Shown one piece after another: positions 1 to 9,339 of a stretch of DNA of 64,000 nt. Under the pieces are notes generated by a model. It saw only the letters and a program-made list of their open reading frames with translations, was not told the DNA's origin and did not search any database. A program made the translations under genes and the position numbers. Source of the DNA: Cymbomonas tetramitiformis (taxonomy: Eukaryota > Chlorophyta > Pyramimonadophyceae > Pyramimonadales > Pyramimonadaceae); the NCBI GenBank assembly GCA_001247695.2, contig LGRX02003535.1:1-64000 (forward strand). The letters are read 5' to 3'. Position 1 is the first letter of the stretch; the number at the start of each line of letters is the position of its first letter.

Positions 1-123
1 ATATTCGTGGTAATGTGCCAATTCTCTCATCGCTGTCATCTCATTCCTTTCAACATGACCTGGACTGCTCAGCATACTGCTTCAATATATATGCAACATA
101 TCTTCAAGCTTCATGCGACTTAC

Positions 124-251
124 TTGGAGATGAGGTGGTTGTAGTTCTCCACGAGTTCCTCGAGATTTATGTAGTGCTGGATATTGTTCCTCATCCACTT
201 GGTCAGCAGTTGTTGCTCGAGGTCGGTGAGATTGTGGTTTTTCCCCACGTT
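124..251 (-). pseudogene. Exon fragment of a CACTA/TNP2-like (DUF4218-type) transposon protein, copy 1
   Basis: Read on the minus strand, 251 to 124 encodes an exon end containing NLTDLEQQLLTKWMRN and INLEELVENYNHLISK. It is followed by a GTAAGT donor (118-123), so bases 1-123 are intron running off the window. The same exon and the first dozen intron bases (GTAAGTCGCATG) recur on the plus strand at 3165-3298. This copy keeps 8 bases (AGCACTAC, between IQ and the following INLEEL) that are missing there. Similarity to copy 2 stops abruptly at 251, so this copy is truncated or interrupted on its 5' side. The family call rests on copy 2, which has the DUF4218-like motif. Confidence 0.6.
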
Positions 252-570
252 ATATAAACAACACATTAACTTCCAGGCGGGGCCCACAGGCACTACGAAA
301 CATGCTCAACACGAAAATAATGAACATAAACTGAATTCCCATGGCATGTACGAACGACAAGAGAGGACGGCGGCAATGAACCGCTGCATATATATACTTA
401 AACAAAAGAATACATGGTACACTGATAGCAATATTAGGATTACATTCCCGCTCGGCAAGTTTGCACGACATTACCACGATATGCATGCGAACCCTACCGA
501 AACCCTACCAATTAAAGACACAAATGACTTCACACAGCCCCATATACTGAGAGGGGCAGGAAAAAACTTT
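252..570. other. Unassigned A-rich stretch
   Basis: The plus strand is A/C-rich here. Open frames exist but show no motif, and none is conserved with a neighbouring copy. No gene can be supported. Confidence 0.5.
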
Positions 571-1316
571 AGGGAATGGCTCAGGAGGGTAGGGAGACAC
601 GCTACACAAAGTATGAGGGCGAACTGCCGACACTCGACCACAAGCGAATTCCCAAAAATGCTCTACGTAAAAGTAAAATTTTTTGGAAAACACACCGAAA
701 CACCCCAAATGTTTTGCACAACTAGGGGACGACATACAAAAAATGAGGCCCGCCAAGGAAATGATATTAGGGGCGTTACAGATATGAATTTAGGGCAATG
801 TAATGTTGTAACCATAAACTCGACAACAGCGAAAACACTACAGCGACACCCGAGATGGACAAGACAGGCCCAAAATAAGCACCCCAACCAACCAAATGAC
901 ACACTACCACCCACCCACTTAAAACGGAACTACTGTAGTACAAAGGCGAACCCTAAAATAACCCTAACAACGAGGGACGCAAATGCACGTGCACGGCACA
1001 ACATGACGGGAAAGACGTTGGGAAACTTCAGGGGATGGCTCAGGAGAGCAGGGAGAAGGGACACACAAAATACTGGAGCAAACTACCAACATTCGACCAC
1101 AAGCGAATTCCTAAAAATGCTCTACGTAAAAATAAAAAAATCGGAAAAAACACCGAAACACCCCAAAATTTCTACACAAGTACGGGACAACACACCAAAA
1201 ATGGGAACCGCCAATGGAATGAGATTATGGGCGTTACAGACACGAATTTAGGGTGATGTAACGCTGTAACCATAAACTTGATAACACCACGAACATTGCG
1301 GCGAGACCCGGAATGG
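571..1316. repeat. Degenerate direct duplication (about 290-bp unit, period 459 bp)
   Basis: 571-858 and 1030-1316 are diverged direct copies. Both contain a GGxATGGCTCAGGAG start, ACCACAAGCGAATTCC, AATGCTCTACGTAAAA, CGAAACACCCCAAA, GGGCGTTACAGA and TGTAACCATAAACT in the same order. The open frame through both copies does not stay in register between them, so it is more likely an unconstrained A-rich ORF than a repeat protein. The strand composition resembles that of the Dualen-like LINE further on, but I found no shared motif. Confidence 0.7.
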
Positions 1317-1543
1317 CCACAACGAGAAGTGACCGGACCGCTACAAAAGGCTGCGATTACCATAACTCCACTGCTCGTCATGCTGATTGTAACACTAACA
1401 CCGGGAGGAACAACACGAGATCGTAGGAGGGAGACACGCTGACTCGCCGAGATGAACGCAACGGGAGAACGAGCAGCCGCAGATACAGAAGAAACCGAAC
1501 TACAACAAAAAATGCAGCAGCGTAGAGCACCCAGCCGCCCTAC

Positions 1544-2211
1544 TGCCTATTCTACTAATCTTACGGTGGGTTAACCCGCCGTAAGAGGAATTTTCGGCGG
1601 CCTCTAGTGGTGGTGTTATGAGGTCTACGGTGTCAAACCTATCGATTTTCAGACAGTTTATGAGTTGAATGAAAGCTGAGGAACATACTATGGATGGATG
1701 CGATGTGCCCCATGTGTGTAATGCGCTCGCGAAGTGGGGGGGTGTAGCGGGTTCCGATCATATATGCTTACGGTGGGTTACCACATAATTTTGTATATTG
1801 GTAGATATGTGGCCTTCCTCGATGGCCCTTTGGAAATTTGGAGACCCATGTTGTCAAGTTTTCGAGCTGCTCTTTCTGCAGTGTCTTGTCAAAATTTTCA
1901 TTCGAGGCCATCTTGACCCTCAAAATGTCATGCGAAGTGAGGGTGGTATGACGGTTTTTTACGCTATATGACACGATTTATATGCGATAATTGGTTTGCC
2001 GGTTTGGGTTTGGGTTTTCAGGTTAACAAACCCGGATACATCCGATATAATTCTTCGCGGATGCCTCTTGGGAGTGTCTAAAGTCATCCTGCCACCATGA
2101 ACATGACCAGGGGGTCAGTTTAGGGGTTGAAATAATCGTTTTACTTAGGGTTGGGTAACCCACCGTAAGGGGTTCTTACGGTGTGTAAACCCACCTTTCG
2201 TAGAATAGGCA
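1544..2211. mobile_element. MITE with 12-bp TIRs and CTAC target duplication
   Basis: TGCCTATTCTAC (1544-1555) is matched by its inverse GTAGAATAGGCA (2200-2211). CTAC flanks both ends (1540-1543 and 2212-2215). Just inside the left end is a palindrome, CTTACGGTGGGTTAACCCGCCGTAAG split around 1560-1586, and a similar CTTACGG/CCGTAAG hairpin lies at 2157-2180. The interior (about 1850-1960, minus strand) holds a conserved reading frame with ILRVKM and KTLQKEQLENLTTW. That frame also occurs in the elements at 7.6-8.2 kb and 52.8-53.4 kb. Confidence 0.75.
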
Positions 2212-2394
2212 CTACGGATACAAACTACTTAGACTGATTAACCGTAATGGCAGACCCATGCTTGTCAGAACAAGGAAACCAGAGCAAGCGGCAACCACAA
2301 TAAGAGAAGGCACTCCAACGAATTAAGCTGCTGATGCGGATGATAAGACGAAGAATAGAAATACAAGCCAGGAACTGGGGACTAAACATGAAGG

Positions 2395-2601
2395 GTGGGG
2401 GAAGCCAAAACCAGACAGAAACATACCCATGCAACACAACCACACGAGTACTTGGTAATGTTTGTCTCCGGCATGTTTGCAACTCTCGTGGCTTGGCCAC
2501 GCGATGACAATTCCCTTAATCCACTCGCCAAGATTGTTGGATACCTCACCACCATCATAAGGGAGTTGACTTCGCACAAGCTCATCCCGAAGGTGCGATA
2601 A
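2395..2601 (+). pseudogene. Possible upstream exon of the CACTA/TNP2-like gene
   Basis: The frame reads HEYLVMFVSGMFATLVAW then NPLAKIVGYLTTIIRELTSHKL. This fits the K-x-H-D/E-Y/W...F...L pattern that precedes the DUF4218 block in TNP2-type proteins. It ends at a stop (2599-2601) about 220 bases before the next convincing exon. The opposite strand is also open here, so the strand choice rests mainly on position upstream of the plus-strand exons. Treat as tentative. Confidence 0.3.
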
Positions 2602-2639
2602 AATATGCTCCTCCATCCCACATGCCACCTGCAACTGCA

Positions 2640-2815
2640 AGCACGTAGGGTACATTTACCGGGTACACGCCTAGTACACCCGTCCTCGGTGCGTACCCGG
2701 CGCGGTACATGCCGGGTACATATGTTACAGAATAACGGTGCGTATGTACTTTCCGTGTACCCGGTACATAGAATGCCCCGGTACGCGTGCACCCACCTTG
2801 CACGGGGCGTGTGTC
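2640..2815. repeat. GTACATGTGTACC-type palindromic minisatellite, cluster 1
   Basis: Imperfect palindromic words such as GGTACATGCCGGGTACAT, GGGTACACGCC and CCGGTACGCGTGCACCC are packed together. The cluster ends at a plausible splice acceptor (GATACAG, 2816-2822) in front of the DUF4218-like exon. Related clusters sit in the next two introns and downstream of the gene. Confidence 0.6.
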
Positions 2816-2822
2816 GATACAG

Positions 2823-3286
2823 GACAAGGCGTCATTGGACAAGTATGTACAAGAATGGTTCGAGAACATCGAGAGCACTCGGGGAATGTGTTCACCACAT
2901 TGGTGGGTACTTAACACGCACTTGCTTTCGCACAGATGTTTGACCTCGGGCCGGTTCGCAAGTATTGGATGTACGTGTTCGAGTCGTATAATGGGAAGAT
3001 CGGGAGATGGGTGAAGAACAACGCGTTTCCAATTCAGAGCATCATGAACGGCATCGGCAGACAGGACATCATACGATTCGTGCGTGGACTTCTCGTGGCA
3101 TTACGCCAAGAGGTGCCAATCCCGTTCCACACGAAGGTCATCACCGTGGACCCGGTTGGCGTCAACAACGTGGGGAAAAACCACAATCTCACCGACCTCG
3201 AGCAACAGCTGCTGACCAAGTGGATGAGGAACAATATCCATAAATCTCGAGGAACTCGTGGAGAACTACAACCACCTCATCTCCAA
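2823..3286 (+). pseudogene. CACTA/TNP2-like (DUF4218-type) transposon protein, central exon
   Basis: After a CAG acceptor the frame reads DKYVQEWFENIESTRG, then CSPHWWVLNTHLLSH. After a one-base shift near 2937 it continues MFDLGPVRKYWMYVFESYNG and GRWVKN.AFPIQSIMNGI. This matches the family pattern W...E...C.P..H.LLH...GPV..(W)W...E..NG.L..V.N...P..SI. An 8-base deletion after AACAATATCC (about 3235) breaks the frame relative to the copy at 124-251. The exon ends at CTCCAA followed by a perfect GTAAGT donor (3287). In CACTA elements this gene accompanies or forms part of the transposase; the visible lesions make this copy a likely pseudogene. Confidence 0.6.
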
Positions 3287-3299
3287 GTAAGTCGCATGT

Positions 3300-3470
3300 G
3301 GAGCATTGCGGGTGCACGTGTACCCACCATGTACCATAGGTCAATACGTGTGCACCCGGTCGCAACCGTTTCCAGTGCTGGCCCGGTACACGTGTATTTA
3401 GCCTGCACCCGTAATGCAGTGCACGCGCGGTACATACGTCCCCGGCATTTCCGTAGTGCTTAGGCGCCAT
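3300..3470. repeat. GTACACGTG-type minisatellite filling the 3287-3483 intron
   Basis: The intron begins GTAAGT (3287) and ends TTTGCAG (3477-3483). Between the splice sites it is made almost wholly of GGTGCACGTGTACCCACC, CGTGTGCACCCGG and GGTACACGTGTA words, the same family as clusters 1, 3 and 4. Confidence 0.6.
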
Positions 3471-3483
3471 GTGTTGTTTGCAG

Positions 3484-3779
3484 ACGGCGCACCTTCAGGT
3501 CAAAGGCGCACCGGGTACCGCCAAGTACAAGATGCACATCGACCTGGACCCCACCCCATGGTTGGGAAGACAATACACAGCGTATGAGTGCGCTCTACTC
3601 GAAGGTTGCCCTCCTCGATGCCGCAAGTTCAATCGAGTGCAAGTGGGTACGATGAAGTTCCGGACCGCATCCATGGACAAAAAGTTCAAGACGGTGCAAT
3701 GTTACTTCCGATCTTTTTACGTCGAGAGGGTAAGGACGAAAGGTCGCGAGCGAACAAAGGAAAAGGCAAAAACAGACCG
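3484..3779 (+). CDS. CACTA/TNP2-like protein, penultimate exon
   Basis: The exon lies between the TTTGCAG acceptor and a consensus GTGAGT donor (3780). The frame includes PTPWLGRQYTAYECALLEG, KFNRVQVGTMKFRTASMD and KTVQCYFRSFYVER, then a lysine/arginine-rich tail. The last two bases (CG) join the first base of the exon at 5308 in phase, restoring an Arg codon and continuing FGRVDDIY. This is good evidence that the two exons belong together. In TNP2-type proteins the matching region precedes the (Y/F)GRI..I segment. The join to the preceding exon is not in phase by my reading, so an indel or an alternative splice site lies near 3484. Confidence 0.5.
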
Positions 3780-3789
3780 GTGAGTGCAC

Positions 3790-3912
3790 AATCATGTACC
3801 CAGTACCCGTACACCCTCGGTACATACACACCTAACATGGGAACGCGTGGGTGCATGTGTACCCGTCATATCTTCATACTGGGTACGTCTTGGGTGCACA
3901 TGTACCAATGTG
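3790..3912. repeat. GTACCCGTAC-type minisatellite, cluster 3
   Basis: Words such as GTACCCAGTACCCGTAC, GGTGCATGTGTACCCG and GGGTGCACATGTACC start just after the GTGAGT donor. They form the first part of the large intron 3780-5307. Confidence 0.55.
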
Positions 3913-4018
3913 CAGTAGTGTGCGGGCCGAACATGCACGAGCCAAGCGGTGCGAGACTGATTTGATATCGATGTGATGGTTCATACGTGCTTGATGTCGG
4001 GAGGGGGTGATGCTTGTA

Positions 4019-5299
4019 CAGTAATGATCGGCACATAAGAATGTCACAAATTCCCGTTCGGTGCAGATATTCTTAGGCGATTTGGCGATTTCGTCCAAAT
4101 TATTCTTAAGGATTGGCCATCGATCAAATCAACGATACGCCACCTGGCGGTGCCAATATTCTTAGCATCGTGGATTATATATCCTACCTTCATACGTACA
4201 TACTACGTAGGCTTTCGTACATCATACTACAACATGACGAGACAGTGATAGTGCACCACTATTTAGAGTGGCACTGTGATCGACCGGTCGAGGCAGAAAC
4301 CTCCCAAATTCGAATTTTGACCACTTGACAGCTCTTTCAAAATGCATGTAGCACACACCTTGAGCACTGTAGGACAGTTGACTTCACCTAACCAGTCATG
4401 GACACCGAAGTTAGGAACGCGCTGAGGTTATCACCGCAAGATAAAATGAATGACTTATCACGCAAGATCAGTATGTCCAACTCCGAGCTAGAACAGTCGA
4501 TAAGATTTTACAGGTCCCTGTGCTTACGGCTATCGAGAACCGCACCGTCGATCGACTTTCTTCCCCCCAACCGCCCCAAGAGAAGTACAGTAATAAAAGT
4601 GTGCCCCAAACACACTGCGACGCAAGCCTGCCACAGCCAGAGCCAGGTCGTACAATACCCACGCCGGCTCTAGATCCCCAGCCACCTTTCCGCAATACGC
4701 AAAAGAGCAAGAAGACTGTCGCCATTCAAGAGCAGCGTACATTAACAAACGACGACACACTTTGTCTATTTACCTGATTTTCACCTGATCGGATCTGATT
4801 TTGATCTGATCGGATCTGATCGGATCTGATCGGATTCTGATCATGTGTGATTGACAACCTTGAGCTTCGTTATGCATGAGCTGATTTTCAGCTTATCGCG
4901 TAAGTAGATTTTCAGCGTGTCCGAAAGCAAAATTGCGGCTTATGCATAAGCAGATTTTCAGCTTGAGCATGACCTAGCACCCTATCGGCGTCTAACTGGT
5001 GAAAGCGGACATCACCATCGGAGTTGACATGGTTGAAAATGGTTTGCATGTCGCCTCGTTGGGGCCTGGTCCGACCAACGCGCCTTGGCAAGCTCGGTGC
5101 CCTTCAGATCATTACTGTAATCGTATATAAGCCCTCGCCCTCGGATTTCTCATCATATCCGGTCCCAATATTCTTAGCTCCTGGCGGGTTAAGAATATCC
5201 CCATTTCTTTTGCGCGGTGCTGATATTCTTAGCGATTTTTGCACGAATTCGCTAGCGATATTCTTATAGCATGATATTCTTCAGTGCGAATCATTACTG
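4019..5299. mobile_element. Tc1/mariner-type element (TA target, CAGTAATGAT ends) inserted in the intron
   Basis: TA-CAGTAATGATCGGCAC at 4017-4034 is matched by an inverted GTGCGAATCATTACTG-TA at 5284-5301. TA flanks and CAGT starts are the hallmark of Tc1/mariner ends. Multiple subterminal ATTCTTAG/CTAAGAAT motifs occur near both ends. A second inward copy of ATCATTACTGTA at 5108-5119 suggests a nested or duplicated right end. The splice acceptor of the next exon (TTCCAG) begins only two bases outside the element. 4795-4846 is a short CTGATCGGAT tandem repeat. An internal ORF is listed separately. Confidence 0.65.
4398..4673 (+). CDS. Short ORF inside the Tc1/mariner-type element, unknown
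   Basis: The 91-residue frame starts MDTEVRNALRLSPQDKMND and continues with a helical, charged stretch (SRKISMSNSELEQSIRFYRSL) before becoming proline/arginine-rich. No transposase DDE motif is visible. It is placed like the MEATTRLAL ORF inside the other Tc1/mariner-type MITE at 23.8 kb: short, near the left end, starting M-(D/E). It could be the first exon of a lost transposase or a captured fragment. Confidence 0.25.
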   Translation: MDTEVRNALRLSPQDKMNDLSRKISMSNSELEQSIRFYRSLCLRLSRTAPSIDFLPPNRPKRSTVIKVCPKHTATQACHSQSQVVQYPRRL

Positions 5300-5307
5300 T
5301 ATTCCAG

Positions 5308-5656
5308 GTTTGGCCGGGTGGATGACATCTATCGAGTGGAGCTTGGAGGAAGACCGTACGTGTTTGTCAAGGTTTCGTGGCTCAAGAAGCCAACTAAAGC
5401 TTTAACGGCCGCTTTGCGTGCGAGGCATTCCATCATAGGAGCGGAAAGTGTTTCAAAGTGTTTCTACGTCTTGGACCCAGAGAATCCGGCCACTGAATTC
5501 GATCGAAAAGAACCGTTTGTGCTTGCCGAGGAGATTGCTTCTCAAGTGGTGATTCGAAAGCATCCTTGCATGGAAACCTCGGTGGTCTTGGATCCGCTAG
5601 CCGACTTCTTTGAGCAGATTGTCCGAGATGAGAATCCCAGTGACGATGAGGCATGA
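5308..5656 (+). CDS. CACTA/TNP2-like protein, C-terminal exon
   Basis: Following acceptor TTCCAG, the frame reads FGRVDDIYRVELGGRPYVF, then VSWLKKPTKA, CFYVLDPENPATEFDRKEPF and VLAEEIASQVVI, ending in an acidic NPSDDEA stop. The G-R-I/V-x-x-I-Y...F...V.W....F.L....I..QV layout is the C-terminal module found after DUF4218 in CACTA transposon proteins. It is joined in phase to the 3484-3779 exon across the intron that carries the Tc1/mariner-type insertion. The exon is intact, so decay is concentrated upstream. Confidence 0.6.
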
Positions 5657-5724
5657 TAGATAAACATAGGTAAATGTAATTGTATATAATGATCGTTTTT
5701 GTTATGGTGAATTGTTAAATTCAC

Positions 5725-6090
5725 ACATGGTACATTGTCGGTACACGTGCACGCCATATATAACACGCGTGGGGTAACTATGTACCCACGTCGTACTAAG
5801 GGGGTGCGTTCACATGTACCCAACATGCACTAGTCTGCCATTTGGTACATGGCTGGTACATGTGTACGAGACACCATGTACCCAGCATGTACTCAGCATG
5901 TACTGCATGGTACACGTTGGGTGCATGTGTACGAGGAACCATGTACCCGGCATGTACCTACATGTACCCGCCCGGTGCATGCCGGGTGCACGTGTACGCA
6001 CTCGATTGCGTACACATGCACCCCGCATGCACCGTTCTGGAAGTGTGTACCCATCGACGGGGTACATGTAGGTACACGTCGGTACACGCC
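5725..6090. repeat. GTACATGTGTACC-type minisatellite, cluster 4
   Basis: This is the longest cluster: dozens of overlapping words such as GGTACATGTGTACGAG, ACCATGTACCCGGCATGTAC and GGGTGCACGTGTACGC, palindromic and open on both strands. Open frames here (MYPACTYMYPPGACRVHVY and the like) are by-products of the repeat. It lies just 3' of the CACTA-like gene, where CACTA elements usually carry subterminal repeats. Confidence 0.65.
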
Positions 6091-6254
6091 AGTCCTGTTT
6101 TCCGGATGTCCATTTCTGAAGGAATAACTCATTTGTTTACATCGCAACTTGTCAAGGATGTCTTAGTCACTCATGGCCTTGACATATATGTGAAAATATT
6201 GCACTTTTTTACAACTCGGATTTTCACTGAGTTTTGGGCCCCAAGTTGGGAGTG

Positions 6255-6312
6255 GGCAGGTACATATGTACCTTGCCAAAGTACATGCCGGGTACATGTC
6301 GGGTACAGGCGT
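6255..6312. repeat. GTACATGTACC-type minisatellite, cluster 5
   Basis: AGGTACATATGTACCTTGCC followed by AAGTACATGCCGGGTACATG and TCGGGTACAGGCG. It is a short outlier of the same repeat family, about 600 bases after the CACTA-like stop codon. Confidence 0.5.
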
Positions 6313-7260
6313 CCTTAATTTGTAGGGCAGCCAAATAGAAGTTATGCTGATATCAGTGGGATAATAGTAAACATCGCTTGAGCTCAACTAGCAGAGCATG
6401 AGACTATTTTACAATTTTCTGGCAGGGCACAAAGTGGATATAAATAAAGAACTTCAAAATAAGTTTGTTCATGCATTGTCATTTCTTATAGTAGTGTGCA
6501 ATATCAGTTAGTACTGATATGAGGTTGTTTTGACAGCGCCGGCATCGTAAGAGTGTGGAGGCTGCATAATAGAGTCTGCTTGATGTGTGTGTGGCCTTGG
6601 TGTCGATAGCCAAATCATGGTGGAACTTCACCGGCATCGAAGATGGTGAGTTGCTTAGGGAATGTATGCCCATGGTGATGTTTGCGGATTATCCTTGAGC
6701 CACTGCACATGGCAGCATCCCAAAACCACCGACAACACATTACGTTAGAATATAAATGATAGATACAATGCTGATTAAACATGTTTTGCTTCAGGCATAG
6801 GGTGTGCATTGTACAACATAAATGCCTGCAGCGTGCAGGAACCGCCACTTTTGAGAGCTGAAATGTTTTTATCACATGATATGTGTGTAATTTTGTATAT
6901 GATTAAAATTCCCTCAGTGGTGAGCATTGAAGGCAACTAAGTACACAGAGAACACAAAGTGTGCATTTGAATTAAACAAAGGACTGTCAGTGAAGTATGC
7001 AAGATATTCGTTGCATACACATGTTGCAAATGTGGGGCTCCTGCGTCAGAAATCAGGCAGGCAATGCAATAAACAATGCATACATGAAATTTGCGAAAAT
7101 ATTAATAGCACATAGTAAAAGTAGCATATGGGAAGGCACACTCTGAGAAGAAGCGCCAGCTGCTAGGTTCCTTTTGAGTTTTGTCAAGAAGATCTATTAT
7201 AAAGAATCAGTCTCAGATGACCATCCAGATGATGCGGAGTCTAACAAGCGCATTGCGCCA
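6313..7260. other. No recognisable gene
   Basis: This stretch is AT-rich sequence with only short unconserved open frames. I see no repeat shared with the rest of the window. Confidence 0.5.
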
Positions 7261-7451
7261 CAGTAAGACCTCATATTTAAGAAAACAGGAATTTCTAGTC
7301 ACCCTAGCCGTTTTCTTATTTATACAGAGAGATTAATTTTGGGTGTTCATATTTTGCTTATCACTTTCCTGAATGTGTTAAATAATACAGAGAAAGCTAA
7401 AACGCTGGCTGGTTTCTTATCATTGATTTTCTTAAATATGAGGCTTTACTA
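7261..7451. mobile_element. Small Tc1/mariner-type MITE
   Basis: CAGTAAGACCTCATATTTAA followed by GAAAAC at 7261-7286 is inverted at 7426-7451 (TTTTCTTAAATATGAGGCTTTACT). The CAGTAA start and the inner AAGAAAAC/GTTTTCTT word relate it to the 23517-24491 element (CAGTAAAACCCGGG...AAGAAAAC). The length of about 190 bp and lack of coding content make it non-autonomous. Confidence 0.55.
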
Positions 7452-7550
7452 TAGGACATTGCCATTGCTAGCTGACAAAGAAAGTGCTGATATAACCAAG
7501 TCCTCGCAATGATACACTACTAGATATATTGAAATAACTCTATATTGGCT

Positions 7551-8220
7551 AATACCCTTCGGGTGGCTTAAGCCTCCCTAACAGCGATTTAGGGTGGCTT
7601 AAGCCTCCCTAACAGCGATTTAGGGTGGCTTAAGCCACCTTAACGCTTTCAATTATTACGGGAGCTATCGGTACCGGAAACTAGATTTTTTTAGCTCAAA
7701 ATGACGGCGACAATGTCTTCTTTTAGACACTATATGCACCATTCGGCCAGCCCAAGTTCCCGGTGAGCAATTTTGGGAAGTATCCAAGAGGGTGCAACGT
7801 TTACAGTAGTGAAATTTGAGTGATTTTCCCGGTTTTTGCATACCCATGCTACTTCAACCGAGATTTTGAGGGTCAAGATGACCTCGGATCAAACTTTTGG
7901 CAAGACACTGCAGAAAGAGTAGCTCGAGATGTTGACGATACGGTTCTCCAAATTTTAAAAAGCGCCTTCGAGGAAGCCCCCTGTGAGCAAATTAGCTTAA
8001 GGTGGCTTAAGCCATCTTAAAGAAAATTGGGAAATATCCACCCTACTTCAACCGAGATTTTGAGGGTCAAGATGAACTCAGATCAAACTTTTGATAAGAC
8101 ACTGCAGAAAGAGCAGCTCAAGATCTTGACGTCATGGCAAATTTTGAAAGCACCGCCGAAGAAGCCCCGATGAGGCCTTCAGGTTAAGGTGGCTTAAGCC
8201 GCCTTAAGCTGTGGGTAATA
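7551..8220. mobile_element. MITE with AGGGTGGCTTAAGCCTCCCT palindromic ends
   Basis: Three tandem GGGTGGCTTAAGCC palindromes (7561-7645) face GGTGGCTTAAGCCATC (about 8001-8016) and GGTGGCTTAAGCCGCC (8189-8204). The interior contains two direct copies (about 7850-7950 and 8040-8150) of the core seen in the 1544-2211 and 52770-53412 elements. Each reads ILRVKM...SDQTF(G/D)KTLQKE on the plus strand. The outer limits are approximate because the palindromes are repeated. Confidence 0.6.
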
Positions 8221-8616
8221 GGCAACATTCACACATGCAGCGAAGAAGTCTGGATTCGTTGGCTTGCTCATGTGGGCGCAATGCTCATAGCATCAACACC
8301 AGCACCACCCTAGCTACAATAACATACGACAATACACTATATCCATATATTCATTGATTGGAAGTTTATATTTGATATCAGATAGCCTCAACTCTGGACT
8401 ATATATTTGAAACCACCATACAGTATAAATGTTAGAAGGCGGATGCGCGCATAAATCTGACACGGGTGAGATAAAAATCAAGCCGCTAGCAAGTTTTGTT
8501 TACCGTATGCACATCAAGGTCGTGGTAACGCCAGGGGCCTATGACGCAAAAGGTCATATCAATTTATGTATTGCAAGATATAAGTGATTTAAGTACTTGC
8601 TTAAGTATGATTAAGT
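8221..8616. other. No recognisable gene
   Basis: AT-rich spacer with no conserved frame or repeat that I can identify. Confidence 0.45.
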
Positions 8617-8690
8617 ATGGATGGTAGCTGAGCGGTATCGACCATCACTTTTGCATGCCATGGTCAATTCGATCCCCTGAAGCGTGCGGC
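8617..8690 (+). tRNA. tRNA-like Pol III promoter (tRNA pseudogene or SINE head)
   Basis: A perfect A-box-like TAGCTGAGCGG (8625-8635) is followed 28 bases later by a B-box-like GTCAATTCGATCC (8663-8675), the normal intragenic promoter spacing. A hairpin GACCAT...ATGGTC replaces a proper anticodon arm, and no 7-bp acceptor stem forms. This is therefore a decayed tRNA or a SINE promoter rather than a functional tRNA. The TTTTGCA word in the loop hints at a tRNA-Ala(UGC) origin, but weakly. Confidence 0.5.
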
Positions 8691-8923
8691 GACCTATTCA
8701 TCAAGTAAAACATTTTGTGAGCTTTTGTGGCAAAGGCCTCTAGGGTCCCCAAGACCTTGCTTTGAGGAGGGCCTGCTTCAGTCTTCTCATCAAGCTTAGT
8801 TAGTTCATTATCCGATGGTATTTTTGGGGCAGTGCCTACCTCCTTGAGAAGCTCCCCAGAACGCTTGGCTCGCATCAGCCGTGGATGCACGCGCGTCACA
8901 TTTGCGGGCTCAGGTGCCTGCAT
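8645..8923 (-). CDS. Unrecognised ORF, possible exon of a minus-strand gene
   Basis: The 92-residue frame has coding-like composition: RLMRAKRSGELLKEVGTAPK, then DNELTKLDEKTEAG and LEAFATKAHKMFYL. A TGCAG acceptor-like site lies just upstream (about 8910). The frame is in register with the ORF at 8951-9205, separated by one stop. I do not recognise a domain. It overlaps the tRNA-like promoter at its 3' end, so it could also be a retroposed sequence. Confidence 0.3.
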   Translation of the reverse strand: MQAPEPANVTRVHPRLMRAKRSGELLKEVGTAPKIPSDNELTKLDEKTEAGPPQSKVLGTLEAFATKAHKMFYLMNRSPHASGDRIDHGMQK

Positions 8924-8950
8924 TCAGCGCATGACATCAATCCGCAAGTG

Positions 8951-9205
8951 TCATGCCCCCAGCACATGCAGCACGCATTGCCCTCGGCCATGCGCAATAA
9001 TGTGGTGTGTGTAAAAATCCTCAAAATATAGGCTCATGTTTTGCCAGCATATGACAAAATTAGATTTTTTGTCGCCTCTAGTGACATGATACGTGTGTAG
9101 GAAGCTTGCTGGCCAAACATGTTCAAAATAATGTGGCTTCTTCATGAAACAACACACATTGCCAACAGGGTTCCCTACTGAATCAATGCAAATAGCATAC
9201 ACCAT
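8951..9205 (-). CDS. Unrecognised ORF, possible exon of a minus-strand gene
   Basis: The 84-residue frame reads MVYAICIDSVGNPVGNVCCF, then KKPHYFEHVWPASFLHTYHV and NFVICWQNMSLYFEDFYTHH. The residue mix is protein-like, rich in aromatic and hydrophobic residues. It is in frame with the next ORF downstream (8645-8923) and follows the ORF at 9340-9771 on the same strand. A spliced gene of about 1.1 kb is possible; I cannot assign a family. Confidence 0.3.
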   Translation of the reverse strand: MVYAICIDSVGNPVGNVCCFMKKPHYFEHVWPASFLHTYHVTRGDKKSNFVICWQNMSLYFEDFYTHHIIAHGRGQCVLHVLGA

Positions 9206-9339
9206 GTGAATTGATAAGGTGGCGTATTATGCATCAAGTATTCCTTATGGAGTCTTATTCTAGCCATGACTTGGATGTATGCCAATAATCATATCCATCG
9301 ATAACAGCATTGAATGGACAGTTTTCATGTGTATAAATA

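Noticed and set aside
5814..6318. Overlapping ORFs of 85-158 codons on both strands
   Set aside because: They are translations of the palindromic GTACATGTGTACC minisatellite.
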